Assembly: GCF_014805625.2 (NCBI RefSeq)
Contig: NW_023998630.1
Span: forward strand, 1,733,213-1,797,212
Source: Glossina fuscipes
Lineage: Eukaryota > Arthropoda > Insecta > Diptera > Glossinidae
Length of the DNA stretch: 64,000 nt
Direction: 5' to 3'
Shown: piece by piece, positions 13,807 through 27,159 of the stretch
How positions within the stretch are numbered: the stretch's first letter is position 1
Layout of the letters: each line of letters opens with the position of its first letter
Notes under the pieces: generated by a model
The model's input: only the letters and a program-made list of their open reading frames with translations
What the model was told of the DNA's origin: nothing
Database searches by the model: none
Translations under genes and position numbers: made by a program

Positions 13807-14708
13807 AAGTTTGCCTTGACCTACGTTGTGAAGTCCTTGCGTCAGGCCAAACTGTGTACATCGATCATTATTTGGCCGTTATGATGCTTCTGCGCGAAGC
13901 TATTTTATGAGAGTCTTAGGGCTTGCATCATGAAATTCAACTTATATCTGATATCTCTGGGGATCTAAATAAAATATAGCAAAATGGAAAACATAGGTAG
14001 GCCCGGGCTTGGCCGTAACACTATAGCTAACTTCGGTGTCTGTATATAAAATACAGCCGAATGGACAAAATAGGTAGGATGGGGTACAGACGGGACTTGG
14101 ACGTAACATCATGTTCTCCTGGTTTGCTCGATAAGCTTTGTCTATCCGTCTTTTTCGTCGTAAGTATATTCTTTTTAACTGTAACTGGAGACCATAGGTA
14201 AGGTAGGGTGCAGACATGTACTTTGCTTATTATAGACTAGGCAACACCCGCTTTACTAGGATGTGATTGCTTATAATTCCATATCTCGTTAGTCTTACTT
14301 GAAGTTCAATATATTTGCGGAAATATGAGAGGAGTGAGTTTCCCAAATTTATTTCAGATTAGTTAATATCTTAACTGCCCTAGCCAAGCCTGCTAATCAA
14401 ATTCATTTTGTCCTGAATTTTCGAAGATTTGTATAAAAATCAAAAATTTCAAATATGTTTCTACTAAAATTGTAAAGAGGAGTGTGACGCATTATTAACA
14501 GCTGAGAACAGGACACATTTGTGGAAAAATATTCAATTTTTCACTTAAAATAAAACTTTTGGAAATATGTACCTGAACTTTGGTGTAAATATTTGCCAGA
14601 ATCATAAGCACGCTGCTTACTAGCCCCTATCAAGTATTCCTCTTGCACATAGAGCATCTTCCATCCCAAAAGACGCTGTGAGATATTTGCATATTTGCTT
14701 GAAAAGAT
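13807..14708. other. Noncoding sequence with a locally repeated segment
   Basis: A motif of the form AYAGGTAGGNTGGGGTACAGAC recurs in diverged form near 13995, 14075 and 14200, so a short sequence has been duplicated here. No gene recognised. Confidence 0.35.
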
Positions 14709-15221
14709 TTGACCAAGTATTTAATTATCGCATTGATGTATGTTTCCATTGAGGACTTTATTCTAATAGTACAAGTAGAGGTTTGGCATATGTGCACCCA
14801 TGCCATGACCGTAAAATCCGCAAGCAATATCACAATTTACATTATTTCTATCTTCCTAACATTTCTTACGTATATACATAACGAAAACACAAAAAGCGAT
14901 TATATTCTATATGCAGTAATTGAAATTTCTATTTGCCATCAGTTCAAACCGTATTTTCACCACATCAGCATTTCTGTTGCATGTAAATTAAGGCGGCGGG
15001 AAAGTAGCCATTCACTTAATATTATTTTCATTTTTCCCCCAGAGCGAGAAAACGAAGAAATGCAAGAACGGATGTATGACATTGAAGATAAACAAATTTG
15101 GAAAAGAGAAAATTCAATTCATATTCATTTTAACGTTTGGTGTCAATATTTCAGAGAAATATTTATCAAAGAAAAGAACATTGTAATAATAAAAAAAGGA
15201 TGTGACAGACAATACAAATAA
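14709..15221 (+). other. Unusually long open frame, not recognised
   Basis: About 170 codons without a stop, opening at a TTG. The translation is rich in Ile, Asn and Lys, as expected from AT-rich DNA. The middle contains ATTTTTCCCCCAG, a good acceptor, before a Glu/Arg-rich segment (ERENEEMQERMYDIEDK) ending at the stop. No domain is recognised. It could be a chance frame or a terminal exon beginning near 15043. Confidence 0.2.
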
Positions 15222-15589
15222 AACCGAAAGTGATTAAGGAGACAGCGGCATAGTTTAACTGACGCTCAAAGCTAAAATTGTAGTACTTGTGCTACTACTT
15301 AATGCGCTCATGGTTAAATAAAAATCATCCCTATTTTTATTTTAGTTTCGACGAAAATAGTGATGTTTTGTTAAATAAATCTTCTTAGCCACAAGGATCC
15401 TTAATAAAGACATTTACTCCGCAGAATAGGGCTCGTAACACTATTTCTACAGTTCCTGCATGTGCAAAAAAGTGAATGTTTTCTCAGACATATAAATTGT
15501 TGTATACCAAAATGACAGTGGCCTTAACTCAAAAATTTGGCTCATCTACTTAAATTGAGTGAGCACTGAGTTCTGGTATTTCGCTCTTA
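15222..15589. other. Noncoding sequence
   Basis: No gene or element recognised between the open frame at 14709 and the LINE-B relic. Confidence 0.4.
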
Positions 15590-17350
15590 CTGAAAAATGG
15601 CCGGATCTCCATTCGTCGGAGCTTTTCCCCAACACTCTCCATGTTTTCAGGAAAAATCGATTAGATCGTGCTGGTGTTATTGTTTGAACTGTCATAGCAG
15701 TTTCCTCAGCGCCCTATTCATATTCCAACTCCTCCCGACGTCGAATTTATTGTCACTTGTGCGAAAATTGGTAGTAAACATTTATATATGTAACTTGTTC
15801 CTGCATTCCTTCAAATCACCTGCATTGGCCTTATTTATGGTGTCGCCGAATCGTCGAAATCTACTGATATGGTCCCACTGCCGGATGACTTTAATTTCCC
15901 GCAAATCACTTGGTCTTATAATGACACTTCAGGCTGCACTCTAACATTTGAGAGAGCTGGTGAATTTTCCAGTGAATTATTTCACCGAAATTTACTTCAA
16001 TGCAAAAATAGTAATGACAGATTAATAGATCTTTGTTAATTCCGCAGGGATAATTGCAAATCATTCCCCACTTACAAATTTGTCAACTGTAAAAGAAAAA
16101 TGGCCATAAATTCCTCCTCCATCTCTTTTAATGGCTCCGAGTCTTTCTTCGAAAACGGGTATTTTCCATATGTGTTGGAAGCAGATATCGAGAGATCGAG
16201 AACTATGTAGGCATTGCCAAATTCAGTGCCATATCTAAATTGTTCCTCAGCAAATAGCCTTCGCTGTCAAATCCTATATCGCAAGTAAGTCATATACACT
16301 GATTTTAGTAAAGCGTTTGACTTAGCTAGCCACAAATTACTGCCGCAAATTCGTGGCTTCTCTTTATACTTATTGAAATGGATAAGCTCTTCTCTTCATA
16401 ATAGATCATTTAAGATTATGTTTAACTCCATCATCTCCGATCAATTCTCAGTGACGGCAAGTGTCCCTCATTGTGTACCATTTAGGACTCTTTCTTTTTA
16501 TCTTGTACATCAATGATCTCTCTTCGCTGATTAAGCTCTGCCATTTCTGGCGATGTTAAACTGTTTTATTCTTTTTCCTTAGAATCGTACGCGTATCTTC
16601 TTCAATCTGACTTAGACAACTTTGTTACGTGGTGCTATCTAAATTTTATGAAACTAAATTTTAAAAAAGGTAAGAAGGGCTCTATTCACTACTGATTACT
16701 TCGTTAATTCATAAAAATTGAAAAATGTAGCTTCGCTCACGGACTTTTGGATTTTATTCGACCATAGGCTTCATTTTAATTTGTACATTGATCTCTCTGT
16801 AGATAAAGCAAGCTCAATGCTTGCTTGTATTAAACGGCGGACTAAAGAGCTTGAGGACCCTTACTTTACAAAAATGCTATATATGCGGTTAGTGAGAGCA
16901 ATACTTGAATATGCGTCTGTTGTGTGGTCCTCTTTCTATAGGCGGCATGTAGGTTCAAGAGAATCGGTCCAAAGCAATTCCTGTTCTTTGCTTTTAGGAA
17001 TTTAGGTGGGGAACCACTTGTGTCTTTGCCTCCTTATGAAAATAGATTGGTCTCGCTAGCCTTGCTGTCGCTTGAAAAATGTTGTTGTTTTCTCCTTAAT
17101 TAAGTTAATAAATGGTATTGTCGATTCGCCGACATTGCTTGGTGAGATAAAGATCAATGTCCAGAATCGAAGCTTAGTCAAAGTAGATACAATTACAAGC
17201 TTCTCATTCTTGATCTCAATTTTAGATTCTTTCCTGTATTAATATTATTATTCTCTTATCTTTGCTTTATTTGCCTTTAAATATATTTTAGTCATTATTA
17301 ATAACACAGCAGAATATTTATTTCTAAGCTGAGTTAGCTGAGTTCATAAA
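15590..17350 (+). pseudogene. LINE-B relic: endonuclease and reverse transcriptase remnants
   Basis: Scattered frames read LPDDFNFPQITW (endonuclease GDFN-type motif, about 15880), RSRELC or ENYVGIAKFSAISKLF (start of reverse transcriptase, about 16200), YTDFSKAFD (box A with the catalytic Asp, about 16300) and FKIMFNSIISDQFSVTAS. From 16718 there is a thumb and connection region with SSMLACIKRRTKELEDPY and ILEYASVVWS. The copy ends near 17350 in an A-rich tail. Stops and frameshifts are frequent and no YADD box remains. The domain order is that of a jockey-like non-LTR element without visible RNase H. It is the most complete LINE-B copy in the window. Confidence 0.8.
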
Positions 17351-18746
17351 TAAAATAAAAAAAATAAAAGATTTAAAAGCCTAGTGAATCGTTTTACTCT
17401 TTTTTTCCTCTGATTTCTGCCAATTTTTCTGAAGACTTATATTGTAAAGTCAGTTGAGGTATAAATGATGTTTTTGTGCGGTCGACAACTGTTCGTAGCG
17501 CTGGCGAACTTGTTACACGAAATAACTTGTGTAGCAATTACAGAAGTGTGACTAAACCGGAATACCTATCGGCGATTTCAGCAGACACAAATATACCGGC
17601 AGGTGATCTATCTTACGCACGTCGGAAACTGGGATTTTAAATAATAAAACAAAGAGTAAGTTTATGAGTAGATTTATTAACTTGTAATCGCAGAGAGATA
17701 TAGAAAAACTACAAAGATAAGAAAATCATACTCTCTTTGTGGTGAAGGCCGTCGTGCATCATCTCTATATTTTTGCGCACTTATCGGTGTTTCTTAGTTG
17801 TGGAAAATGCATTCCTTAGCGATTCAAATTATTATATGAGGAAATAATTTTTTTTTAGTTAAAATGAAGCTCGCGTTCACACGTAATTTTTGGCAGTAAT
17901 TGCTACCGGCATTGCAACATATCAGCGTAACATATAAAAAAAAAGAAGCGTATTTGGCTCGAATGATGCTTGCACAAGAAAAAGGTAAAAATATTTCTTT
18001 TACAAAACAAAAATCATAACAAAAAAAACAAGAGAAAAAACAATGCCAACAAAAGAGATTCCAACATTGCGAATATTTTAAGGCCATTAATTTTATCTAA
18101 TTGCTCTTCCTCGCTCACTGCAATTTGAAATTTTAACTTTATTTCCCTTTGTTAAAATATCTATCTGACTAATTGCTTCACAGAAAAGGACACTCAACTG
18201 TTAAAGACAGGTTGAAATATGTGTTATTTTATGCAAATATTCGTGATGGGTTTAATGTTTCTTGTTAAAAGCCTATAATTTTTTCATAGTCACATAAACA
18301 CTTACTATCAAAGCAAGAGAGTGTTGATAAATTCGATTATATCATTTATAACGCTCAAAAATAGATAACACACTGCAAATTGCAAGTCGATGTAATCTGC
18401 CCGTCAGGGATGTGTTTTTCATATGATACTAATTCTAAAACTAGATAAATACTCTTAGTTGCACAAGTGATGCTTTGCTCAGGGTGATTTACTCCGAGTA
18501 AAGTTTTGTACTTTTAATATTCATATGAAGTGTACAAATAAATTCTGTGAATTAAAATCGGTTGCTTCATAAAACGCACATAATGCGTTCTCTTTCACCG
18601 GTGGTGTGAGGATTCATTTGTTCACTTTTATTCAGCGCACAAAGTGACGAATATTATTTACGGCACTGCACACGCGGCGTACGTCCATCCATCTCCAGCA
18701 AAAGCAATCCGGAAATAAACCCACGCCGCTAACAATCGATTTAACC
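17351..18746. other. Noncoding AT-rich sequence
   Basis: No gene or element recognised. Confidence 0.45.
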
Positions 18747-18773
18747 TTTTTTTTTTTTTTTTTTTTTTTTTTT
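18747..18773 (+). repeat. Poly-T run of 27 bases
   Basis: Uninterrupted T run. It directly precedes GTTTAATCTACAG, so it could act as the pyrimidine tract of the acceptor at 18786, or be the poly-A tail of a minus-strand retroposed sequence. Confidence 0.9.
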
Positions 18774-18786
18774 GTTTAATCTACAG

Positions 18787-18944
18787 TACGCAATATTTTA
18801 GGTATTTTGATGACATTTAGTAGACTGTTGTATTTTGGCCCAAGAACGAACGCTGTTAAAAACGGATCACCTTTTCCGAGCACTTTGCGTATAACACCTC
18901 ATTTTGAAAAGCCATTATATGAATACCTGTTGAGTGGCGAGTAG
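18787..18944 (+). other. Exon-like segment, unassigned
   Basis: It begins after a strong acceptor (long T run then CTACAG) and stays open for 52 codons, ending at a TAG. The translation has ordinary protein composition: TFSRLLYFGPRTNAVKNGS, then PFPSTLRITPHFEKPLYEY and LLSGE. Codon choice is less AT-biased than the surroundings. No family recognised. It lies antisense to Ggamma30A within the presumed intron. It could be a nested terminal exon, an element fragment or chance. Confidence 0.3.
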
Positions 18945-21231
18945 TGTTTTCACTTCTTTAAAAATTTGAAAATGTTTTAAAAGCTTTTAGAAATCCTTTC
19001 GTCGAACTGTAAGATTCTTTTATAAAATCTTCTTTTAAAAAATGCATGCAAATGAACTATTTATTTATCTCTTCTTCTTTGCAGAAATAAAGCAAAACTT
19101 AAATATAAATTCTTCTTCATTTATAATTTATACAAACCAACTCATGCATAAACAGATGTGGAGTGGTTAAGTTCAGGTTACGAAACCTTAAGATGTAAAT
19201 AAGAAATATAAGAAAAAAAGAATGCGAATAAATTTCCTAAGACTGAAGACTCAAAAAGGAAAAAAAAAGGTTAAATAGGAGAAAAGAGTAAAGTAATTCT
19301 CTCTCTTATCACCGAATAAAGGACCGTACAAAAGTCATCTAAAAGGAAAATAAAAAAAAAAAAATAAAGAAAAAAACGAAAATGATTAAAAAATGAATGG
19401 TGAGATTAATGTGAGTATATATGTGGCGTCGACATCGTTTAGTGAGTACAAATTTTGGTGTTGTTTACTGGGTATTTCATAAACATAAAAGCATCAACCC
19501 TTTTATGAGAACATTTATACAAGTGTGCGAATATTTGCATAAAATAGAAGAAGGATGGGTCTGTTTTGCTCTTGCTGTTCTTTCTTTCCAATGAGTACTG
19601 CTTTTATTTTATCTTTTTTTACTTTGCTAAAGTAAACTTTTAGGGCTTCTTCCCTTTTCTCAAAATTATTGCTTCTTGTAGGTGCGTTTTTTTGACTTTA
19701 TTCATCTTCTTGTGATTTTAAATTTATATCTTCTACTGTAGTCGGAGAATTACACTATTTACTAGCATTCGCACTAAGTCAAGAGAATAAAAAATACTTT
19801 TTGAATGTATGTATATATGTATATATTTGAAAATTGAATAATCAACTTTTTTTGAACACACCTAGTATACTGAACTGACTTTCTCTTACAATAAGCTAAT
19901 TCTGAAGAAACTAAAAGTCAAAAAATCTTGTCGTTAACAACTTTTAAAAAATAATTGTTTTTTAGGGTAGACCTTGTTATAAACATTTTGAAGGGTCTTC
20001 TGTCCAATCTATCCATATAAAAGTGGTTCTAGAAACATCGAAAAAAGAACCGTTAGATTTTATTGCATTCATTTTAAAAGATGAGTGTTTGCGGTACGAA
20101 TACAACTTTAATGTTTGTTGCGTTTACTTTCTGTAACCATTTGCACATATTTTCTAGGCATATTATTTCCGCTTAAGGGTAGCCATTGTGCACGAGCATA
20201 TTGAAATAATTTATGTAGATGTGGATGGAAATACGCATGCACAAATGAATGTGTCTATGCTGAAATAGCATATGTACGAAATACATACATACATATAGAT
20301 TAAATAGTATTTTATGCTGAAATTTTTTTATGAAAGCGAAAAAACTTCTCAGAGTGTGATTGAATTCTTGGGAGTTGTTTAATGAAAATGGAAAATAATT
20401 AAAAAGGATAATATTTAATAGTGGATTTCAATAGTAATATACAATTTTTTCCGTACCAGGAAATATTCGACGGTTCCTATTGTATATGTCTACTGCAGTT
20501 TTCTGAGAATTTTTAATTAACAAGAACTGAAAGCTCATCACTTCTTTTAGAGTTTTTTGATAAACAACGGTTTTAAAAAAGATTTTAATTCTAGTTTTAG
20601 GTTTACTTTTGAACTCCTCACTGTACGATCAAGACAGACAAAATTCATAAATGCAGGCACATATAGACGGACCGTATAAATTTTTGTTCATGTTGGTTTT
20701 TTACCAAATACAAAAGTCTGTCGTTTCTCTGTTTTTCTATATATGTGCATCACCGAGGATTGCGAGTACGTCAGTGGGAGAAGGGTCGTCAGAGATCTTA
20801 TAAAGCACGTATAAAGTATTTTAATCAACGCCAATCTCTGGATCGATCTAAGCACGCCCGTAACTAACGTCCGTACTTCTTCTGTTCTCTTGCTCGTAAA
20901 AATAGAGACATCAACTTGAACCTGTCAAAGAATAGATTTGCAGTACATACTGCGTAAACGAGGAGCTTCCCTGTTGTCAAAAACATTCGTCATTGCTCAC
21001 AAACCCCAAAAACTTGAAAATTTCAACATTAATAAACAACAAAAAATTAGTCATGCCCAGCCAATATTAAAAGCGATATCCCCTAAGTAATATCTTAAAA
21101 AAAAAAAAAACCAAAACTGATGTATTTCACTACAATGACACTAAATAGTTTGTCCAATGCAAATTTAAGGTTCTCTTTTTAATCAAATTTGATTTTTCCT
21201 TTTAATGTAAGCATATACAAACTTTACAAGT
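18945..21231. other. Noncoding AT-rich sequence
   Basis: No gene or element recognised. Contains several A- and T-rich microsatellite-like runs. Confidence 0.45.
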
Positions 21232-21341
21232 TGTAGGTGGCAATGTAGACGTAGACGAACATGGATCTGGTCCAATTAGAATGATTTTCCGTGGCCATCT
21301 GAATCGTAAAACTATTCTTGACTCTTTAGGGAGTAGCTTGT
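21232..21341 (+). other. Exon-like segment, unassigned
   Basis: The segment is open and reads VGGNVDVDEHGSGPIRMIF, then RGHLNRKTILDSLGSS, with ordinary amino-acid composition. It follows an AG (TTTACAAG) and ends just before GTGAGTAAT, a good donor. About 36 codons. No family recognised and no partner exon identified. Confidence 0.3.
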
Positions 21342-23337
21342 GAGTAATAATATATCTTCCTACTTGCTTGTATCTATTTAAATTCGTCAGCTGTAAGATT
21401 CATCTTATCTTCACCCTACCTATCTATTCTATCGGCCAACTAGCAGACACGCTACAAAAACCAATTATCATCAGCGAGATACGACAATCTATTTCGAGTC
21501 TTCTGTTTTTTTCTTACCTATTACTGTAATTTTGAAAATGACTTTACGGCTAAGTCCCTTGGTAGATACATTTATTTGTAGATTCACAGAATAACGGTTT
21601 AACGCACTCCGTACGATTTATTTTTAGTGATTCCTACAACTTAGTTACTACGACCCCTTCCAAATGCCGAGTGTAAATATCTGTGATTGTGCCATTTAAT
21701 AGGTGTTCGGAGATAAAAATTACATCTAGCGATGCATTACTTAACAGGCGCCATTGGAGTTAAAGATTTCTTGTTTACAATTAAAGAAAAGCAATAAAAA
21801 TTTATAGTAAAGACAAGAGTTTCAATTGAGAATTTCATTAGTAGTTAAATTATATCAACAAGCATACAAAAATATTATATAAAAATTAAAACTGGCGTCT
21901 ACAAGTTTTATTGATACTACTGCATAGAAGATAAACAAACGATGGTGAAAAAGATATGTAATAAGAAAATGAAAGCAAATGGAAGACACCACGTGTAGCA
22001 GAGCATAAAAGTATGAAGAGAATCCCTAAAAGTAAAAAGGAAAAAAGGACAGAATAATGTAAAACTGCAGGTGAAAATAAGACGTCCTTCTCGTTTGTAT
22101 CTCAGCAAAAAAATAAAAATGGAGTAAAAGGCACAAAAGCTTCTATTTAATAAGTAATTTATGAATTTAAAGTAGAAATACATAGCTTTATCATAGGATT
22201 ATCAAATATATATTTTATGCGGATCGAAATCTTTCTAATACTTTTCTTAATTTAATAAAAAGACATGTAATCACTTTTGCTGCTATAATCAAATTAATAA
22301 TAAATAAAGATTATAAAAGCATTTGAAAACAGGAGTACGGTAAAAATCTCAATTTCGGGAATGAAATAATGTTGTTGTTGGTCTTCACTAAGTTCTAATA
22401 AGCTTCGACATCTTATAAATTGTTTTTGTCTATTAATTTATAACCTTTTTTTTTTATATTCCTTTTTTGAGAAGAAAAGTTTTTGCTGTTCGCTTAATGA
22501 AAATGATGACGATGTAAAGATTCGTCCCTCTATATAATTTTAGTACTGTTGACAACGTACGCAACAACTGTGTGTAGTTACAATGCTTGAAATTTATTAT
22601 TTATTTGAATTAGGGAAGCAGAATGAAAATGTTAAAAAATTCGACTTTAAGCAACATCTTAAATTTTTATGCTAACATGCGAAGCGAAAAAAAGGTCTTT
22701 CAATATTTGATTCGCGCGGAAGAACATTTAAGAATAGAATAATAATGTTCGAAGAAGTTAATAGGAATATAATTAAGTATAGAAAAAAAGAAAAGATTGT
22801 AGGAAAATATTAAAAAGTGTCGTTCCGCGGTTGATCTCCCGACGCATTTTTAAGGCAGGTGCCCTGCGATACGCAGTCGAGCTGTTGCAAACTTTACTCT
22901 AAAAAAAATAAAAATTTAAATGCAAATATCTACACTCGTATATAGCGAATGTCAGTTGTAGTTTTTTATTTTCAAGCCAAGGAGATAATGTGATTACTTT
23001 AAAAGAGTTGTGAGGTACTTATAATTTTTTGAATACTCCGCCAATTGTTGTACACGTGCATATGAAGGATTGACATAGGCAGGCCTTTAACAGTATAATA
23101 ATACTTGTCGATTCAAACTCACTATCTAAATCTATCTAAACTTGTTTTTCCGTCTGTCCATCTGATGTGTGCCCACTTATTTTTGTGCTACACACGATAT
23201 TTTGACGAAATTCTGTACACTGACGTTTTTAAGCCAATAACCCAGTATATAATTTTTTGTCTATTATTATGAAATCAATGAATGACTATATAACGCAAAA
23301 GTTTTTAGGCTATATCACGCTAATATTCTTTGTTGGA
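21342..23337. other. Noncoding AT-rich sequence
   Basis: No gene or classified element. Around 23140-23230 the text resembles the CTGTCCATCTGATG-type strings that recur in fly repeats, but no element boundaries are visible. Confidence 0.4.
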
Positions 23338-23506
23338 TTTATTATTAGAATTATTAATTTAGCCAGAGAAAATACATTCCACGACTATAGATAAGACCAG
23401 CAATCTAAGCCTATCGGCTTTATTGAAAACTCTACGGAACTTGAGATATGAACCCACGGCCATCGATTCGGCGGTCGGGACGTTTTGACTACTCGGGTAG
23501 TTAGGC
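23338..23506 (-). mobile_element. tRNA-derived SINE, copy 1
   Basis: On the minus strand the head has an A-box-like CTACCCGAGTAGT (about 23500-23487), a spacer, and a B-box-like GGGTTCATATCTC (about 23455-23443), the internal RNA polymerase III promoter pattern of a tRNA gene. The body follows (GTAGAGTTTTCAATAAAGCC), then a diverged AAT-rich tail at 23338-23358. It shares its whole layout with the copy at 28176. Promoter boxes show substitutions, so it is probably old. Confidence 0.7.
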
Positions 23507-25737
23507 ATTTTCTTTTTGTTAATATATTTTGTAACGTCAAATTTCCAACACAAAATTGGGGCATTAATTGGTAAAAGAAATACTGAGTATACTGAGTGCT
23601 AATCGACTCGCTTAAAGTACGCGTTGTGGCGAACGCTTTGAGTTACATTAATAAAAACATTCGTTCTATAGAAGACTCAGATAACTCTAGTGGTGCGCAT
23701 ATATGTATTGATATTATGTAATATTAATTTATTTTGTTATTTTGTTCCTACTGTCAGCTGTGTCCCATGTCGTAGTGTAGTTTTGTATGTTAAATCCACT
23801 CATGCAGTTTCTGCACGCATCAGATTGTATCGTGACAAACTTTTCACTTATATCTGACGTTTCAAACTCATGTTAGGTGATCACTTTCATTACCAAGACT
23901 TATTTAATTGCTTTATTTGTAGCCCATATGTTCGCATTTGGTTATTATTTTCGAAATTTATGTTTTCTTTGTTTGAGTCTACCTAGCCTATATAATTAAC
24001 TACCACGATTTGCTGATCCACCAGTTATTGAACTAATGGAAAAAAATTGATGTCTATGTAGTGTGTCTTCAACAAAAAGTCATTGGTGAGAGAATTCAAA
24101 GAATGCTACATAACAAGTTCATTATTTTCAAAATTACTTTACCTAAAAGCAAATGAGAATTACAAAGCGTTGGTGATACAAGCGAGTGTAAAATATGGTG
24201 TTAAGAAGAATGCCACACTATCGTCAAAAGAAAAGAACTTGCAAGAATAAAATAGCAAAGATCGCTATCGATGAAAAGCCATGCGGTTTTTATGCATTCG
24301 CATATTGAAGTGCTTCCAAGAACAAGATCCTCTATCTGCCTTTAACCAGATTAAAACCAAGCTGCTTTAATGAAAATTTTTTAACTAAAAATTTTTATTT
24401 GTTTTTTTTTTAAATCGTTTCCGCCAACGTTTTTCTCGGTTTTGGTTTTTTCATTTAATCGTTTTAACATTACACCGAATATTTCATTTCAGTTGAGCAA
24501 AAATTTAAAAAAAAAACAAAAACCCTGTTAAAGTCCACAAATTCATTCATGCATTTTTCATCAAATGAATAGCGAATTTGAAAATTCGCATGGACAAACA
24601 AAAAAATATGTTGATTTTTGTAATAGGCGGTGGCTAGTTAGTAAAAAAAAAACAAATACCGAGAAACAATTGAAAGGAAAAAGTTGCGCCGTAAAGCCAC
24701 ATTGTTTTTCTATGCGAAAAACAACGGACCGGAACGACGTCCAGTAGCTAAAGGGGATTTAAATAAACAAACAATTATTATGCGAAGGGATTGTTATTTA
24801 TGCTCTCTTAAAATTGATTAAAAAAGAAAATTTTTTTCGTTTTTGTTATAAAATTAATCTAAAGGAAAAATAGTCTTATGTATGTATGCGTGCATCTACA
24901 CATACATGAATAAATAAACGAATATGCAGTTCATGTTAAATTTTGTCTGCTTATCTTTAATGCCCTATTCATCAGTTTGATTGCATATGCATGGGCTGAT
25001 AAAATCAAGAATACGGGAGACTTATTTAGGTTAAGAGTATGTGTTTCGCTACCATTAATCTATCGTGTAAACATTTGTTGTCGTTAAGCATTGATAAATA
25101 ACTGTTGAAAAATAGTTTCTCTACACTACATAAGATAACTATTGAGAAACAGTATACCAGCATATAACATATTATGTAAATTTTCTTAAAATATCCTTCA
25201 AACTTTTATACCAGTTTTGCACATGACTTATTTATAAATGAATTTCTCTGTACTGTTGTTTGTTATTCCACCGAGATAGATGCCTCGCTATTGTAAATAT
25301 TTACACAAAAACTTACAGTTAATATAGCAATATTTCTTTCTTCTACCGCGTATTTCACAAATGAATAAACACATTCACATGGGCCTGAACGCACTGAGTC
25401 AGTTATATCAATATTGTTAGCCTAGTAATAATACATAAAATATTCAAAGCGACTTTTATGGTTTTTACAAAGAAAGCCTGCTATAATAATTTTGCAGATA
25501 GAAAATTAAATAAATAAGAATTAAAATAATGGTTAATAGTTTTCGGCAATAAAAACCAATTTTGAAAAAAATTTTCACTTTACTTAATTTTTCGGATATT
25601 TTTTTCTCTATTTATTCCTTATTGGTCGCCATGCTTAAAATAAATGATTCTTTTTATTTAAAAGTCTAACTATGAAAGCAACGTTTTTTAGGCTGCTTTG
25701 AGGCTTAGTTTTCCTTCTTGATTATTATTCCTAACCA
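23507..25737. other. Noncoding AT-rich sequence
   Basis: No recognised gene. Open frames at 24120-24250 and 24565-24747 are Lys-rich and unassigned. Confidence 0.45.
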
Positions 25738-25756
25738 TAGCCCAAGACTTGGGCTA
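25738..25756. repeat. 19-bp perfect hairpin
   Basis: TAGCCCAAG, one A, then CTTGGGCTA: 9-bp arms around a one-base centre. In an AT-rich region the GC-rich arms are noticeable. Too small to classify. Confidence 0.8.
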
Positions 25757-27159
25757 CACTCGTACGTACTTTAACTTACTTTTCTTAAAACTATTAGGCG
25801 GAAATTAATGCTAATGTTGCTTGAAGCCTTGAGGAGCTTCAAAAACTGTAAATCACATCGAGAAAAATAAATGAAACTCATGCTTGTATAGGTACGAAAG
25901 GCACAGAAATTTTTATTTAATCATAAAGCGGAAATTAATGCTATGTTCGGTTTGCTATATTAGTTGACAGTACAAAGTACTAAAATATATCGCATTTTTC
26001 GACATACGTATGTCAACAGTATGAAATACTGGCAGAAAATTTCTCTCTAACAATGCTAGAAAACAATTGGCTCGGGGTTTCGACAACACTCTAATCATAA
26101 TATAAGCTATGAAAATACGAAAAAAATCCTTTAGAAACACTTTACCATATCTTTTCTTATATGTAATATATGCATATAAACATAGCTTGAGTTCATTTAT
26201 ATTCGTGTTTCAAAAATTTTCCACTTGATGGCCATAAATTGCCAGATTTAGCCCTTTTTAAATGTGTTGGCTGGCATTGTTGACATAGTTGTTATTTAGT
26301 ACATTTCAGTTTTCATCCACGTTTCCGTATGTAACAACATACTATACGATTCTTTCTTTCATGTGTTCACATTTTTCGTTTAAACTACTCATAGTTTAAA
26401 CGCCCAAACAAAGTATTTGAGTATAAAATGTAATGAAACTGTTGATAAGTTTATTTCATTCGTAATTTGGCAATTTTTCAATTAATTTTTATTTGCTCTC
26501 CTGTCGACAGTTACCTAAGATAAGGTACAACTTTTTTTTGTTTATACCAAAGGAAACGTTACGTTCGTTTTGGATCGAAAGGGTTACATAAAAATACCAA
26601 GTATTTGGTGAATGTGGTGGCAAGTTTGAACTTTCTATCTTCATCTTTACACCTTTGCCGGCTTCAATAACGCAGGGCGATGGGGAGGAGAGAAACAGAC
26701 GGACCGTCGGGCGGACGAGTCGAAAAGCCAGCTGAAATAGCACTCTGTAGACGAAGATATTAAAATATTTGCTGATCATTGATAGGGCTTTGAAATCTTA
26801 TCTCTTGCAGGATAAGATTAAAAGAAGAAAGATTTTCGAATCTTAGGTTTTAATAAAAACTACATGAAAATATCCAGTATGAACTAAGGTTGGTTTCTTT
26901 TTATTCCGTTATTTTTATTTTGATTTTCGTTGCAATTATATAAGAAATCTTAGGAAACACTTTTTTTTTGAACATGATCTGTTTGTCTGTAAACAGTTTA
27001 TAGTCCAAAAAATTCAGGAGATTGACTTAGCAGACTTACCTATGAACGATATAGGAAATGAGTTTCTAAATAAGTTTTGAAAGTTACGCCGAACTCTCTA
27101 GAAAATCTTTACAGGAAACAAGAGATTCACCTGTAAATAATTCGGAAAAATATTATGCA
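25757..27159. other. Noncoding AT-rich sequence
   Basis: No gene recognised. The motif GCGGAAATTAATGCT occurs twice, at about 25798 and 25928. A GC-richer patch near 26640-26720 (CAGACGGACCGTCGGGCGG) looks like a repeat fragment but was not classified. Confidence 0.4.

Noticed and set aside
15597..15944. 115-codon frame as an independent gene
   Set aside because: Another frame over the same bases gives the endonuclease motif LPDDFNFPQITW of LINE-B, so the frame is an accidental reading of the relic.
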